5,377 nt of DNA from JBKCHH01 sp046302855. Its GTDB lineage: Bacteria > Pseudomonadota > Alphaproteobacteria > Rickettsiales > UBA8987. How positions within the stretch are numbered: position 1 is the stretch's first letter; the number at the start of each line of letters is the position of its first letter. The translations under genes were made by a program, and so were the position numbers. The stretch lies in the NCBI GenBank assembly GCA_046302855.1, contig JBKCHH010000069.1, positions 1 to 5,377 on the forward strand, read 5' to 3'. Under the pieces are notes generated by a model. The model was given only the letters and a program-made list of their open reading frames with translations. It searched no databases and was not told the DNA's origin. This document shows positions 1-5,342 of this stretch, piece by piece.

Positions 1-291
1 ACCCAAGCCCAATCGCTAAACCTGTTTATGCCAGCCGATGTTCACAAAAAACAACTGCACGATGTGCATATGATGGCGTGGAAAAAGGGCGTAAAAAGCC
101 TTTACTACTGCCGCTCAACCTCACTTCAAAGGGCAGAAAAAGTTTCACACAAGGTGGTAAACAAAGATATTGAACAGCTTGAAATTCCGCTAGAACCAAA
201 GCTAATTAGCGATTCTTTGCACGCTACTAATTTTGATAAAAATTACGAAAAATCAGAAAGTAAGTATGATGAATGCTTGGCTTGCCAGTAG
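1..291 (+). CDS. nrdA: Ribonucleoside-diphosphate reductase, alpha (large) subunit, C-terminal fragment
   Basis: This is the 3' end of the class I ribonucleotide reductase catalytic subunit, which reduces ribonucleoside diphosphates to deoxyribonucleotides in the cytoplasm together with a radical-generating beta subunit (NrdB, not in the window). The frame is open from base 1 and begins TQAQSLNLF, so the true start lies outside; only about 96 residues remain of a protein usually 600-760 long. Family marks: QSLNLF, the DVHKKQLHDVHMMAWKKGVK helix, then LYYCRS. Its paired tyrosines (codons 103-108) match the radical-transfer Tyr-Tyr pair (Tyr730/731 in E. coli NrdA). The last residues, ECLACQ, carry a CxxC pair (codons 274-276 and 283-285), which in this family shuttles electrons from thioredoxin/glutaredoxin to the active site. 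The ATP-cone and catalytic cysteines are not visible. The gene ends in tandem TAG TAG stops (289-294), and the next gene starts inside it. Confidence 0.9.
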   Translation, partial: TQAQSLNLFMPADVHKKQLHDVHMMAWKKGVKSLYYCRSTSLQRAEKVSHKVVNKDIEQLEIPLEPKLISDSLHATNFDKNYEKSESKYDECLACQ

Positions 292-1106
292 TAGAAAATA
301 ATGAAGCATTAGAAAGGTTTAAAAAAAGTAGCCTAAATTATTTGGCTATTTGTATTCATTATCATGTTGTTTTTAAAACCTTGAATGAGGCGGTAATAAA
401 AAGAAAAAACCTTATAGATAAGTGTAAAAATATAGAATTTTCAGCTGAAGGTTTTCCTTACAGGATAATTAACTATCCAATGTTAGATGATAACCCTGTA
501 ACAAATATTCTTTTTACTGATGGATATTATTACACAGTAGCTGCTTGTATAAGAAAGATGACTGAAGAAGAAAAAAGTCAGAAACAAAAGAAAAACTGCC
601 CACTAGAATCCCCCGATTGCACAAAAAATAAGAAACAAAACAAAAACTATCCACTAGAACCAAATTTTTGTACGATGGGTTTTTTACCAAAAGAAGAAAA
701 ATTTAATCAAAATCTTGAAACAATAAAAACATTTGCCGATAAAAAACTTTTTCATAACGAAAAACTTGACAAAGAGACAGAAAATAAGGTTTTAGAAGCT
801 GGTAGAGAATTTTCTAATATCGTGGAAGAAATTCTTTTTCAGCTAATTAAAATATTGAAAGAAAAATGTTGGAAAGGTGGGGTTCATTTTGATTTAATAC
901 CTCTAGATATTAAATATTTTATAAAATCTAGCCTTTTGAATAAAAATATACTTCCACTTAACATAAAACATCTTCAACAAAACATAGATAATATTAAACC
1001 TATTGAGAGTTATAAAAGCGATTGTTTAAATTTTGAAAAAGAAGTGAATACTTTTTATGAAACATTAGCTAAAAAGATTAATGATAAGACTACCTTTATA
1101 TCTTAG
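273..1106 (+). CDS. Lys/Asn-rich protein of unknown function, overlapping the nrdA end
   Basis: I do not recognise this 277-residue protein. It is the only long open frame here on the plus strand. The ATG at 273 overlaps the nrdA end by 19 bases in another frame, which suggests translational coupling; the best Shine-Dalgarno-like stretch (AGAAAG, about 12 bases upstream) is weak. TTG at 282 is an alternative start. Visible features: a hydrophobic N-terminal patch (about residues 20-35, LNYLAICIHYHVVF) too broken by polar residues to be a clear membrane segment; a segment FPYRIINYPMLDDNP at 61-75; a tandem 17-residue repeat at 104-137; a Lys/Glu-rich, probably helical stretch at about 145-200; and eight scattered cysteines. 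No signal peptide is evident. GC is very low (12/60 bases in 901-960; 17/60 in 721-780) compared with about 40% in carB, hinting at foreign origin or relaxed constraint. It runs convergent to carB with a 53-base gap. The function is unknown, and a degenerate gene is possible. Confidence 0.72.
   Translation: MLGLPVVENNEALERFKKSSLNYLAICIHYHVVFKTLNEAVIKRKNLIDKCKNIEFSAEGFPYRIINYPMLDDNPVTNILFTDGYYYTVAACIRKMTEEEKSQKQKKNCPLESPDCTKNKKQNKNYPLEPNFCTMGFLPKEEKFNQNLETIKTFADKKLFHNEKLDKETENKVLEAGREFSNIVEEILFQLIKILKEKCWKGGVHFDLIPLDIKYFIKSSLLNKNILPLNIKHLQQNIDNIKPIESYKSDCLNFEKEVNTFYETLAKKINDKTTFIS
581..682 (+). repeat. Imperfect 51-bp tandem repeat (two units) inside the unknown gene
   Basis: Two units of 51 bases (581-631 and 632-682) are arranged head to tail. 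The first 30 bases match at about 26 positions (GAAACAAAA-x-AAAAACT-xx-CCACTAGAA); the rest has diverged. Because 51 is a multiple of three, the protein carries a 17-residue repeat starting at residues 104 and 121, with the shared pattern K-Q-x-K-N-x-P-L-E-x-x-x-C-T. The likely cause is an old in-frame duplication. Confidence 0.75.
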
Positions 1107-1159
1107 AAAAAGCCTTACCGTACATGAAACTAATGGCGAAATAGCCCCCATTTATTCCA

Positions 1160-4100
1160 TTATGCCAGCTCTTGCAAGGCCTTTACTTCCATCTTACCGC
1201 CATTTTTGTTTAAGAACTCTATTGCCTTAGCCAAGCGGTAGGCACCCTTTATAGTGGTGGAGTAGGTAATTTTGCGTAAAAAGGTATTTCGCCTAATGGA
1301 AAAGCTATCCTTAATAGATTCCTCACCCTTAGTGGTATTAATTACTAACTGCACTTGGTTAGAATTTATCATATCCACAATATGGGGGGAACCTTCCCTT
1401 ACCTTGTTTACAACCTTGCACTTTACCCCATTATCATTCAAAAACTTTGCCGTGCCAGAAGTAGCCAGCAGATTAAATTTATTGTTGAGTAAAATTTTGC
1501 TTATTTCTAAAATTGCTTGTTTATCTTCATCCTTTACAGAAACAAAGGCATTGCCCTTAAGGTGAAGTTCAAAGCCAGAGGCAATTTGCGATTTTGCAAA
1601 GGCAATATCTAAATTTTCGCCAATACCCATTACTTCGCCGGTGGATTTCATTTCTGGACCCAAAACAATATCCACATTGTTAAACCTTGCAAAGGGAAAG
1701 ACCACTTCTTTTATAGTATAGAATTTCGCCTCTTTTTTTATCGCCTCGATTTTATTTAGCTCACTTGCAAAGGAGCTTAGTTTTTTACCAAGAATTATCT
1801 TGCCCGCAATCTTTACAATGGGGGTTAAAATAGACTTGGCAACATAAGGCACAGAGCGGCTTGAACGCGGATTAACTTCCAGCACAAAAACATCACCATT
1901 ATATAGGGCAAATTGAATATTCATTAACCCAATAATTTTTAGTTTTTTGGCAATCAAAATAGTCTGGCGGGTAATTTCAGCCCTAACCTGTTCACTTAAA
2001 GAATAGCTAGGTATTGAGCAGGCAGAATCACCAGAGTGAATCCCAGCCTCTTCAATATGCTCCATAATGGCACAAACGAACACTTCCTTACCATCTGAAA
2101 TGGCATCAACATCAATTTCAGTGGCATTGTTTAGGAACTTGTCCAGAAGTAGAGGGCCACTTTCAAAGCAATCTGAATGTTGATCTAAATATTTTACCAA
2201 ATCATCTTCATTTTCTGCCACTATCATTGCCCTGCCACCTAAAACAAAAGAGGGGCGAAGAACAAAGGGGAAACCTAGTTTTTTGGCATTTACAAAAAGT
2301 TCAACATCATTTTTGGCAATTAAATTTTCTGGCTGTTTTAAGCGATTTTTCTTTAAGAATTTTTGGAAAAACTGCCTATCTTCCGCCTGCTCTATAACTT
2401 TGGCACTGGTGCCTAGTAGTTTGATTCCCTTTTTTTCTAAATAGCTGGCCAGTTTTAGAGGAGTTTGCCCGCCAAACTGCACATTTACCCCTAAAAACTT
2501 GCCCCTTTGCTTTTCTTTTAAGATAATTTCATAGACATCTTCACTGGTAATTGGCTCAAAATAAAGCCTATCAGAAGTGTCATAATCAGTAGAAACAGTT
2601 TCTGGGTTGCAATTTATCATTATTGCCTCCACCCCTTCTTCTTGGGCAGATAAAACACCGTGAACACAGGCGTAATCAAACTCTATCCCCTGCCCTATTC
2701 TATTTGGTCCAGAACCTAGAATAATAACCTTTTTACGGTTTGAAATGCTTGCCTCATCTTCATTTTCCGTTATGCCATCGCCACTATAGGTGGAATACAT
2801 ATAAGGGGTTTTTGCATCAAATTCACCAGCACAGGTATCTATGCGTTTAAAGGAAGGGTGAACGCCAAGGCTATGCCTTTTGTTCTGCACTGCCTGTTCT
2901 TTAACACTCAGAAGCTCGGCAATTTTTGCATCTGAAAAACCAAGTTTTTTAATTTGGTATAGGTTGAATTTATTTAAATCTTGCAGTTTTAGTTGTTTAA
3001 TTTCTAGCTCCTTATCTATAATAGTTTTTATTTGCTCCAAAAACCATTTATCGTAAGAGGTAAGGCTTGAGACCTCCTCAACTGATAGACCCTGCCTGAA
3101 TGCCTGCCCAATTAGTAAAATGCGTTTGGGGGTTAGTTTTTTTAAATCTTCCTTTAGAACATCTATATCCTTTTCATTTTTTTCTTTAAAGCCACTTAAG
3201 CCAGATTCTAGCGAACGCAAGGCCTTCTGCAAACTTTCTGCGAAAGATGAACCTATTGCCATAACCTCACCCACAGACTTCATGGCACTGCCCAAAGTTT
3301 CATCGGCACTTAAGAATTTATCGAAGGCAAAGCGAGGGATTTTAGTTACCACATAGTCTATCATCGGCTCAAAAGAAGCGGGGAAAGCCTTGGTGCAATC
3401 ATTTAATATTTCATCTAAAGTGTAGCCAATGGCAAGTTTGGTTGCCACCTTAGCAATTGGAAAGCCAGTTGCCTTAGAAGCCAAGGCAGAAGACCTTGAA
3501 ACTCTAGGATTCATTTCTATTACCACCTGCTTGCCATTTTTTGGGTTTACGCCAAACTGAACATTAGAGCCACCTGTTTCTACGCCAATTTCCCTCATTA
3601 CCGCAATTGAGGCATTTCGCATCTGCTGATATTCCTTATCAGTTAAGGTAAGGGCTGGGGCAACGGTAATGGAATCGCCCGTATGAACGCCCATTGGATC
3701 AACATTTTCTATGGAGCAAACTATAATGCAGTTATCATTTTTGTCTCGCACCACTTCCATTTCATACTCTTTCCAACCAAGGAGAGATTCATCTATTAAC
3801 ACTTGATTGGTAGGTGATGCCTCCAGCCCAGATTTTATTATTGCCACAAATTCTTGGCTATTATAGGCAATGCCACCGCCTGTTCCCCCTAAAGTAAAGG
3901 AGGGGCGAATAATTAGCGGAAAGGGGTTGTTTTTTGCAAAAGCAAGGGCATCTTCTAAATTATCCACCACTAGATTTTTTGGCACAGAAAGACCAATTTT
4001 TTTCATAGCCTCATTAAATAAGGCCCTGTTTTCTGCCTTTTCGATAGATTCTGGCTTGGCACCAATTAGTTCCACCTTATATTTTTTTAACACGCCATTT

Positions 4101-4411
4101 TTATGCAAAGCAAGGGCGGTATTTAAGGCAGTTTGCCCCCCCATGGTTGGAAGAAGAGCATCTGGCCTTTCTTTAGCGATAATTTTTTCAACAAATTCTG
4201 GCGTTATAGGCTCAATATAGGTTACATCTGCTAGTTCAGGGTCCGTCATTATAGTAGCAGGGTTGGAATTTATAAGAATTACCCTGTAGCCCTCTTCCTT
4301 TAAAGCCTTGCAAGCTTGCGTGCCGGAATAATCAAACTCACACGCCTGCCCTATAACTATTGGCCCTGCCCCTATTATTAAAACAGATTTTATGTCAGTG
4401 CGTTTAGGCAT
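1160..4411 (-). CDS. carB: Carbamoyl-phosphate synthase, large (ammonia-dependent, ATP-using) subunit
   Basis: CarB makes carbamoyl phosphate from bicarbonate, ammonia and two ATP. The ammonia comes from glutamine through CarA, which is not in the window. The product feeds pyrimidine and arginine synthesis. At 1083 residues it is full length (E. coli: 1073). The N-terminal carboxyphosphate half (about 1-400) has GAGPIVIGQACEFDYSG, the ATP-grasp signature FPLIIRPSFTLGG (164-176) and IEMNPRVS (298-305). Residues R129, R169, E215, H243, E299 and N301 fall where the E. coli numbering expects them. An oligomerisation region follows (about 400-555). The carbamoyl-phosphate half (about 556-935) repeats these motifs: GSGPNRIGQGIEFDY, FPFVLRPSFVLGG (714-726), LEVNPRSS (844-851). 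The C-terminal MGS-like allosteric domain (about 945-1083) keeps TSGTAKF, VNKVREGSPHI and INTT. The MPKRTDIK start matches the family, and GGAG sits 7 bases upstream of the ATG. It is downstream of the ferredoxin gene and probably coupled to it. Confidence 0.99.
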   Translation of the reverse strand: MPKRTDIKSVLIIGAGPIVIGQACEFDYSGTQACKALKEEGYRVILINSNPATIMTDPELADVTYIEPITPEFVEKIIAKERPDALLPTMGGQTALNTALALHKNGVLKKYKVELIGAKPESIEKAENRALFNEAMKKIGLSVPKNLVVDNLEDALAFAKNNPFPLIIRPSFTLGGTGGGIAYNSQEFVAIIKSGLEASPTNQVLIDESLLGWKEYEMEVVRDKNDNCIIVCSIENVDPMGVHTGDSITVAPALTLTDKEYQQMRNASIAVMREIGVETGGSNVQFGVNPKNGKQVVIEMNPRVSRSSALASKATGFPIAKVATKLAIGYTLDEILNDCTKAFPASFEPMIDYVVTKIPRFAFDKFLSADETLGSAMKSVGEVMAIGSSFAESLQKALRSLESGLSGFKEKNEKDIDVLKEDLKKLTPKRILLIGQAFRQGLSVEEVSSLTSYDKWFLEQIKTIIDKELEIKQLKLQDLNKFNLYQIKKLGFSDAKIAELLSVKEQAVQNKRHSLGVHPSFKRIDTCAGEFDAKTPYMYSTYSGDGITENEDEASISNRKKVIILGSGPNRIGQGIEFDYACVHGVLSAQEEGVEAIMINCNPETVSTDYDTSDRLYFEPITSEDVYEIILKEKQRGKFLGVNVQFGGQTPLKLASYLEKKGIKLLGTSAKVIEQAEDRQFFQKFLKKNRLKQPENLIAKNDVELFVNAKKLGFPFVLRPSFVLGGRAMIVAENEDDLVKYLDQHSDCFESGPLLLDKFLNNATEIDVDAISDGKEVFVCAIMEHIEEAGIHSGDSACSIPSYSLSEQVRAEITRQTILIAKKLKIIGLMNIQFALYNGDVFVLEVNPRSSRSVPYVAKSILTPIVKIAGKIILGKKLSSFASELNKIEAIKKEAKFYTIKEVVFPFARFNNVDIVLGPEMKSTGEVMGIGENLDIAFAKSQIASGFELHLKGNAFVSVKDEDKQAILEISKILLNNKFNLLATSGTAKFLNDNGVKCKVVNKVREGSPHIVDMINSNQVQLVINTTKGEESIKDSFSIRRNTFLRKITYSTTIKGAYRLAKAIEFLNKNGGKMEVKALQELA

Positions 4412-4437
4412 TAATTATCTCCATTAGTTTTCCCCAT
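4411..4437 (-). other. Eight-codon mini-ORF (MGKTNGDN) bridging the ferredoxin gene and carB
   Basis: On the minus strand an ATG at 4437-4435 overlaps the ferredoxin stop as TAATG, runs eight codons, and ends in a TAA that overlaps the carB ATG as a second TAATG. Its own GGAG lies inside the ferredoxin coding end, 7 bases before the ATG, exactly the geometry of the carB site. This is seen directly in the sequence. That ribosomes translate it, and so reload onto carB by stop/start reinitiation, is inference. It arises from the 26-base tandem duplication and could be a neutral by-product. Confidence 0.5.
4419..4422 (-). promoter_or_regulatory. carB Shine-Dalgarno GGAG
   Basis: GGAG is read on the minus strand with 7 bases (ATAATTA) before the carB ATG. 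It supports the MPKRTDIK start. The identical motif at 4448-4445, inside the ferredoxin gene, serves the mini-ORF start in the same spacing. Confidence 0.8.
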
Positions 4438-4763
4438 TAATTATCTCCATCTGGTGCTATGGTTACTTTTAAGCCATCTAAATTTTCGTTAATAATAATT
4501 TGGCAAGAAAGCCTAGAATTGCCCTCTACTTCAAAGGCTTCATCTAACATATTAACCTCATCGTTTAAGGGGGGGGATAGCTTTTCTAGCCAAGCCTTAT
4601 CCACATAAACATGACAAGTGGCACAGGCACAAGCCCCACCACATTCTGCCTTTATAGGTAACCCATTATCACGAATAACTTCCATTAGGCGATAACCCTC
4701 CGGAGCCTCTAGAAGATGCTCTTTGCCCTTTCTATCTACAACCTTTATACTGTAAATTTCCAT
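4437..4763 (-). CDS. [2Fe-2S] ferredoxin, adrenodoxin-like type
   Basis: This is a small soluble electron carrier of 108 residues, the usual size for the vertebrate-type/adrenodoxin-like ferredoxins of proteobacteria. One [2Fe-2S] cluster is held by C41, C47, C50 and C87, in the spacing C-x5-C-x2-C-x36-C. The centre CGGACACATCHVYV (41-54) and NSRLSCQI (82-89) are hallmark segments, and C45 is an additional cysteine not expected to bind iron. NMLDEAF (71-77) and LDGLKVTI (95-102) complete the fold. Family members feed electrons to cytochromes P450, ring hydroxylases or Fe-S assembly; no partner is in the window, so the role cannot be fixed. The centre differs from the CEGxxACxTC form usual in the isc-cluster ferredoxin, so I would not call it iscFdx. 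The start is supported by AAGGAA 5 bases upstream. It is first in a two-gene unit with carB, overlapping the mini-ORF by one base. Confidence 0.95.
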   Translation of the reverse strand: MEIYSIKVVDRKGKEHLLEAPEGYRLMEVIRDNGLPIKAECGGACACATCHVYVDKAWLEKLSPPLNDEVNMLDEAFEVEGNSRLSCQIIINENLDGLKVTIAPDGDN

Positions 4764-4768
4764 TTTTA

Positions 4769-4774
4769 TTCCTT
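4769..4774 (-). promoter_or_regulatory. Ferredoxin Shine-Dalgarno AAGGAA
   Basis: The minus-strand AAGGAA lies 5 bases before the ATG at 4763. It is the only good ribosome-binding match nearby and decides the start. Confidence 0.7.
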
Positions 4775-4842
4775 ATTTTTTTGGCTTTGGATAAAACCTT
4801 CACTCAATTAGATTACCTACAACTAAAAATCAACAGGCAGTT

Positions 4843-4861
4843 TTTTTTGCGAGGCAAAAAA
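4843..4861. repeat. Inverted repeat TTTTTTGC / GCAAAAAA in the divergent intergenic region
   Basis: A perfect 8-base stem encloses a 3-base GAG centre (4851-4853). Only two pairs are G-C, so the RNA hairpin would be weak. On neither strand does the layout (GC stem then T run) match a factor-independent terminator. It could be a protein-binding palindrome or chance in AT-rich DNA. Apart from this and the promoter-like segments, I see nothing else in 4764-4940. Confidence 0.45.
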
Positions 4862-4875
4862 TATGGTTGTGGCTG

Positions 4876-4881
4876 AGTATA
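4876..4881 (-). promoter_or_regulatory. Possible -10 element (TATACT) for the ferredoxin-carB unit
   Basis: TATACT on the minus strand matches the TATAAT consensus at five of six positions. No good -35 element stands 16-18 bases upstream; the region there is T-rich (TTTTAA at 4904-4899). If used, it would leave a leader of roughly 105 bases before the ferredoxin ATG, containing the hairpin at 4843-4861. This is a candidate only. Confidence 0.3.
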
Positions 4882-4945
4882 GGTTTTTGGGCAATATATT
4901 AAAAATTGGTTAAAAGCTAAAATTTTTCTTAGGCGAAATCAATAT

Positions 4946-4984
4946 TTTACATTGACAACTCTCTCTCTGCTAAACTGCCATTAT
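4946..4984 (+). promoter_or_regulatory. Promoter-like segment for the coiled-coil gene, with TTGACA and an interrupting (CT)5 tract
   Basis: A perfect -35 hexamer TTGACA (4952-4957) is followed by A, a (CT)5 run (4959-4968) and GC. Next comes TAAACT (4971-4976), preceded by TG as in an extended -10, and then CATTAT (4979-4984). The spacers from TTGACA are 13 and 21 bases, neither near the usual 17. TTTACA (4946-4951) gives 19 bases to TAAACT. The correct pairing cannot be decided by eye. The position, facing the monocistronic gene at 5046, supports a promoter role. Confidence 0.45.
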
Positions 4985-4994
4985 CGTCTCTTTT

Positions 4995-5000
4995 GGAGGA
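4995..5000 (+). promoter_or_regulatory. Strong but misplaced Shine-Dalgarno-like GGAGGA
   Basis: GGAGGA matches the anti-Shine-Dalgarno core strongly, yet no ATG, GTG or TTG lies 4-12 bases downstream in any frame. The nearest ATG in a long frame is at 5046, 45 bases on, and has no Shine-Dalgarno of its own. The frame of the 5046 gene is open back to a TAA at 4971-4973, so a non-canonical upstream start cannot be excluded. It may be a ribosome standby site, a remnant or coincidence. Confidence 0.35.
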
Positions 5001-5045
5001 TTTTTTAGTTTAGCTTCAGCTTCAAGTCCCCACGCAATTGTTACC

Positions 5046-5324
5046 ATGTTTACATGGCTTTTTAGACGGCCCTTTAGGCCCTCCATCCTAGCAGCTATTG
5101 AACTGCTGGAAACAAACTCCGAGCTGGCCGCTCAGCTAGTTCATGAGTATGGCGAGATGAATCTCATTCTCCGCCGGGAGAATGACCTACTCCGCCGGGA
5201 GAATGCAAATCTCCAAGCAGACAATGATAACCTCCGTCAGGAGGTTGGAATGTTGGACGCGGATAGGATAAACTCCCTCCGCAACCCCCCTACGGAGGAG
5301 GGTAAGGGTAAGGCTGGCGAATAA
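5046..5324 (+). CDS. Small leucine-zipper coiled-coil protein, function unknown
   Basis: I do not recognise a family for this 92-residue protein. The N-terminus (MFTWLFRRPFRPS) is short, hydrophobic and basic, and could be a membrane-associating helix. Residues 14-35 form a Leu/Ala/Glu-rich helix. From 39 to 70 there is a textbook zipper: leucine at 42, 49, 56, 63 and 70 (position d), asparagine at 39, 46, 53 and 60 and valine at 67 (position a). The g-to-e' pairs E45-R50 and D59-R64 are attractive, which predicts a parallel homodimer. The tail (79-92) is Pro/Glu/Lys/Gly-rich and probably disordered. No basic DNA-binding region of bZIP type precedes the zipper, although RR pairs lie within it. 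The gene stands alone, with a promoter-like segment upstream and a terminator-like hairpin downstream. GC is about 54%, against about 40% in carB, suggesting acquisition. The ATG lacks a close Shine-Dalgarno, so the start is uncertain. A structured RNA with an incidental frame is the alternative. Confidence 0.6.
   Translation: MFTWLFRRPFRPSILAAIELLETNSELAAQLVHEYGEMNLILRRENDLLRRENANLQADNDNLRQEVGMLDADRINSLRNPPTEEGKGKAGE
5164..5185 (+). repeat. Perfect 9-bp inverted repeat with GCCG loop inside the coiled-coil gene
   Basis: The arm 5164-5172 (TCATTCTCC) pairs fully with 5177-5185 (GGAGAATGA) around a 4-base GCCG centre (5173-5176). The next unit retains only the CTCC/GGAG core (5190-5201). It would form a stable mRNA hairpin within the reading frame. 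Confidence 0.7.
5169..5252 (+). repeat. 21-bp tandem minisatellite encoding the heptads (four units, decaying)
   Basis: There are four in-frame 21-base units, starting at 5169, 5190, 5211 and 5232, each opening with CTCC. Units 1 and 2 share an identical 16-mer, CTCCGCCGGGAGAATG. Unit 3 keeps CTCC and CAATG, and unit 4 keeps CTCCG-C-GGAG. One unit equals one coiled-coil heptad, so the zipper appears to have grown by unit duplication. The identity of units 1 and 2 suggests that step was recent. Confidence 0.8.
5229..5246 (+). repeat. Inverted repeat AACCTCC / GGAGGTT with GTCA loop
   Basis: A perfect 7-base stem encloses a 4-base centre (5236-5239). It has the same CTCC-GxCx-GGAG architecture as the hairpins in units 1 and 2 although its sequence has diverged, so the stem is kept while the loop differs. 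Confidence 0.65.
5272..5303 (+). repeat. Long imperfect hairpin near the 3' end of the coiled-coil gene
   Basis: The arm 5276-5281 (CCTCCG) pairs with 5293-5298 (CGGAGG). The stem continues after a single bulged A (5299) with 5272-5275 against 5300-5303, including one G-U type pair, around an 11-base C-rich loop. It is again built from CTCCG/CGGAG words. Confidence 0.5.
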
Positions 5325-5342
5325 CCAGCAAAGCCTGGAGGA

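Larger units (their letters stand above)
4409..4450 (-). repeat. Perfect 16-bp direct repeat, 26-bp period, duplicating the carB ribosome-binding site and start
   Basis: The sequence ATGGAGATAATTAATG (minus-strand reading) occurs at 4450-4435 and again, identically, at 4424-4409. The first copy is the ferredoxin C-terminus and stop; the second is the carB Shine-Dalgarno and start. The ten bases after each copy share only about four positions, so the duplicated core is the 16-mer. Deleting one period would place the ferredoxin stop directly on the carB ATG as TAATG, a common compact arrangement and a plausible ancestor. Confidence 0.9.

Noticed and set aside
1107..1159. Bidirectional terminator between the unknown gene and carB
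   Set aside because: The best stem (AATGG 1132-1136 with CCATT 1148-1152, or GGC/GCC inside it) is short and followed by no convincing T run on either strand.
1272..1565. Plus-strand open frame of 97 codons
   Set aside because: It lies wholly antisense within the carB allosteric domain and is explained by carB codon use; there is no ribosome-binding site or recognisable protein.
3120..3356. Plus-strand open frame of 78 codons
   Set aside because: Antisense to the conserved first half and linker of carB; no independent support.
3870..4220. Plus-strand open frame of 116 codons
   Set aside because: Antisense to the strongly conserved ATP-grasp part of carB; the apparent Pro-rich start is the complement of the Gly-rich loop.
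4843..4861. Terminator in the divergent intergenic region
   Set aside because: The T run precedes rather than follows the stem on the plus strand, the stem is nearly all A-T, and no gene upstream needs it.
5169..5252. CRISPR-like array (short repeats at constant spacing)
   Set aside because: Units are contiguous, 21 bases, in frame and without unique spacers; this is a coding minisatellite.
5046..5324. Toxin-antitoxin or defence component
   Set aside because: No partner gene, toxin fold or DNA-binding motif is visible beside it; size and coiled coil alone do not support this.
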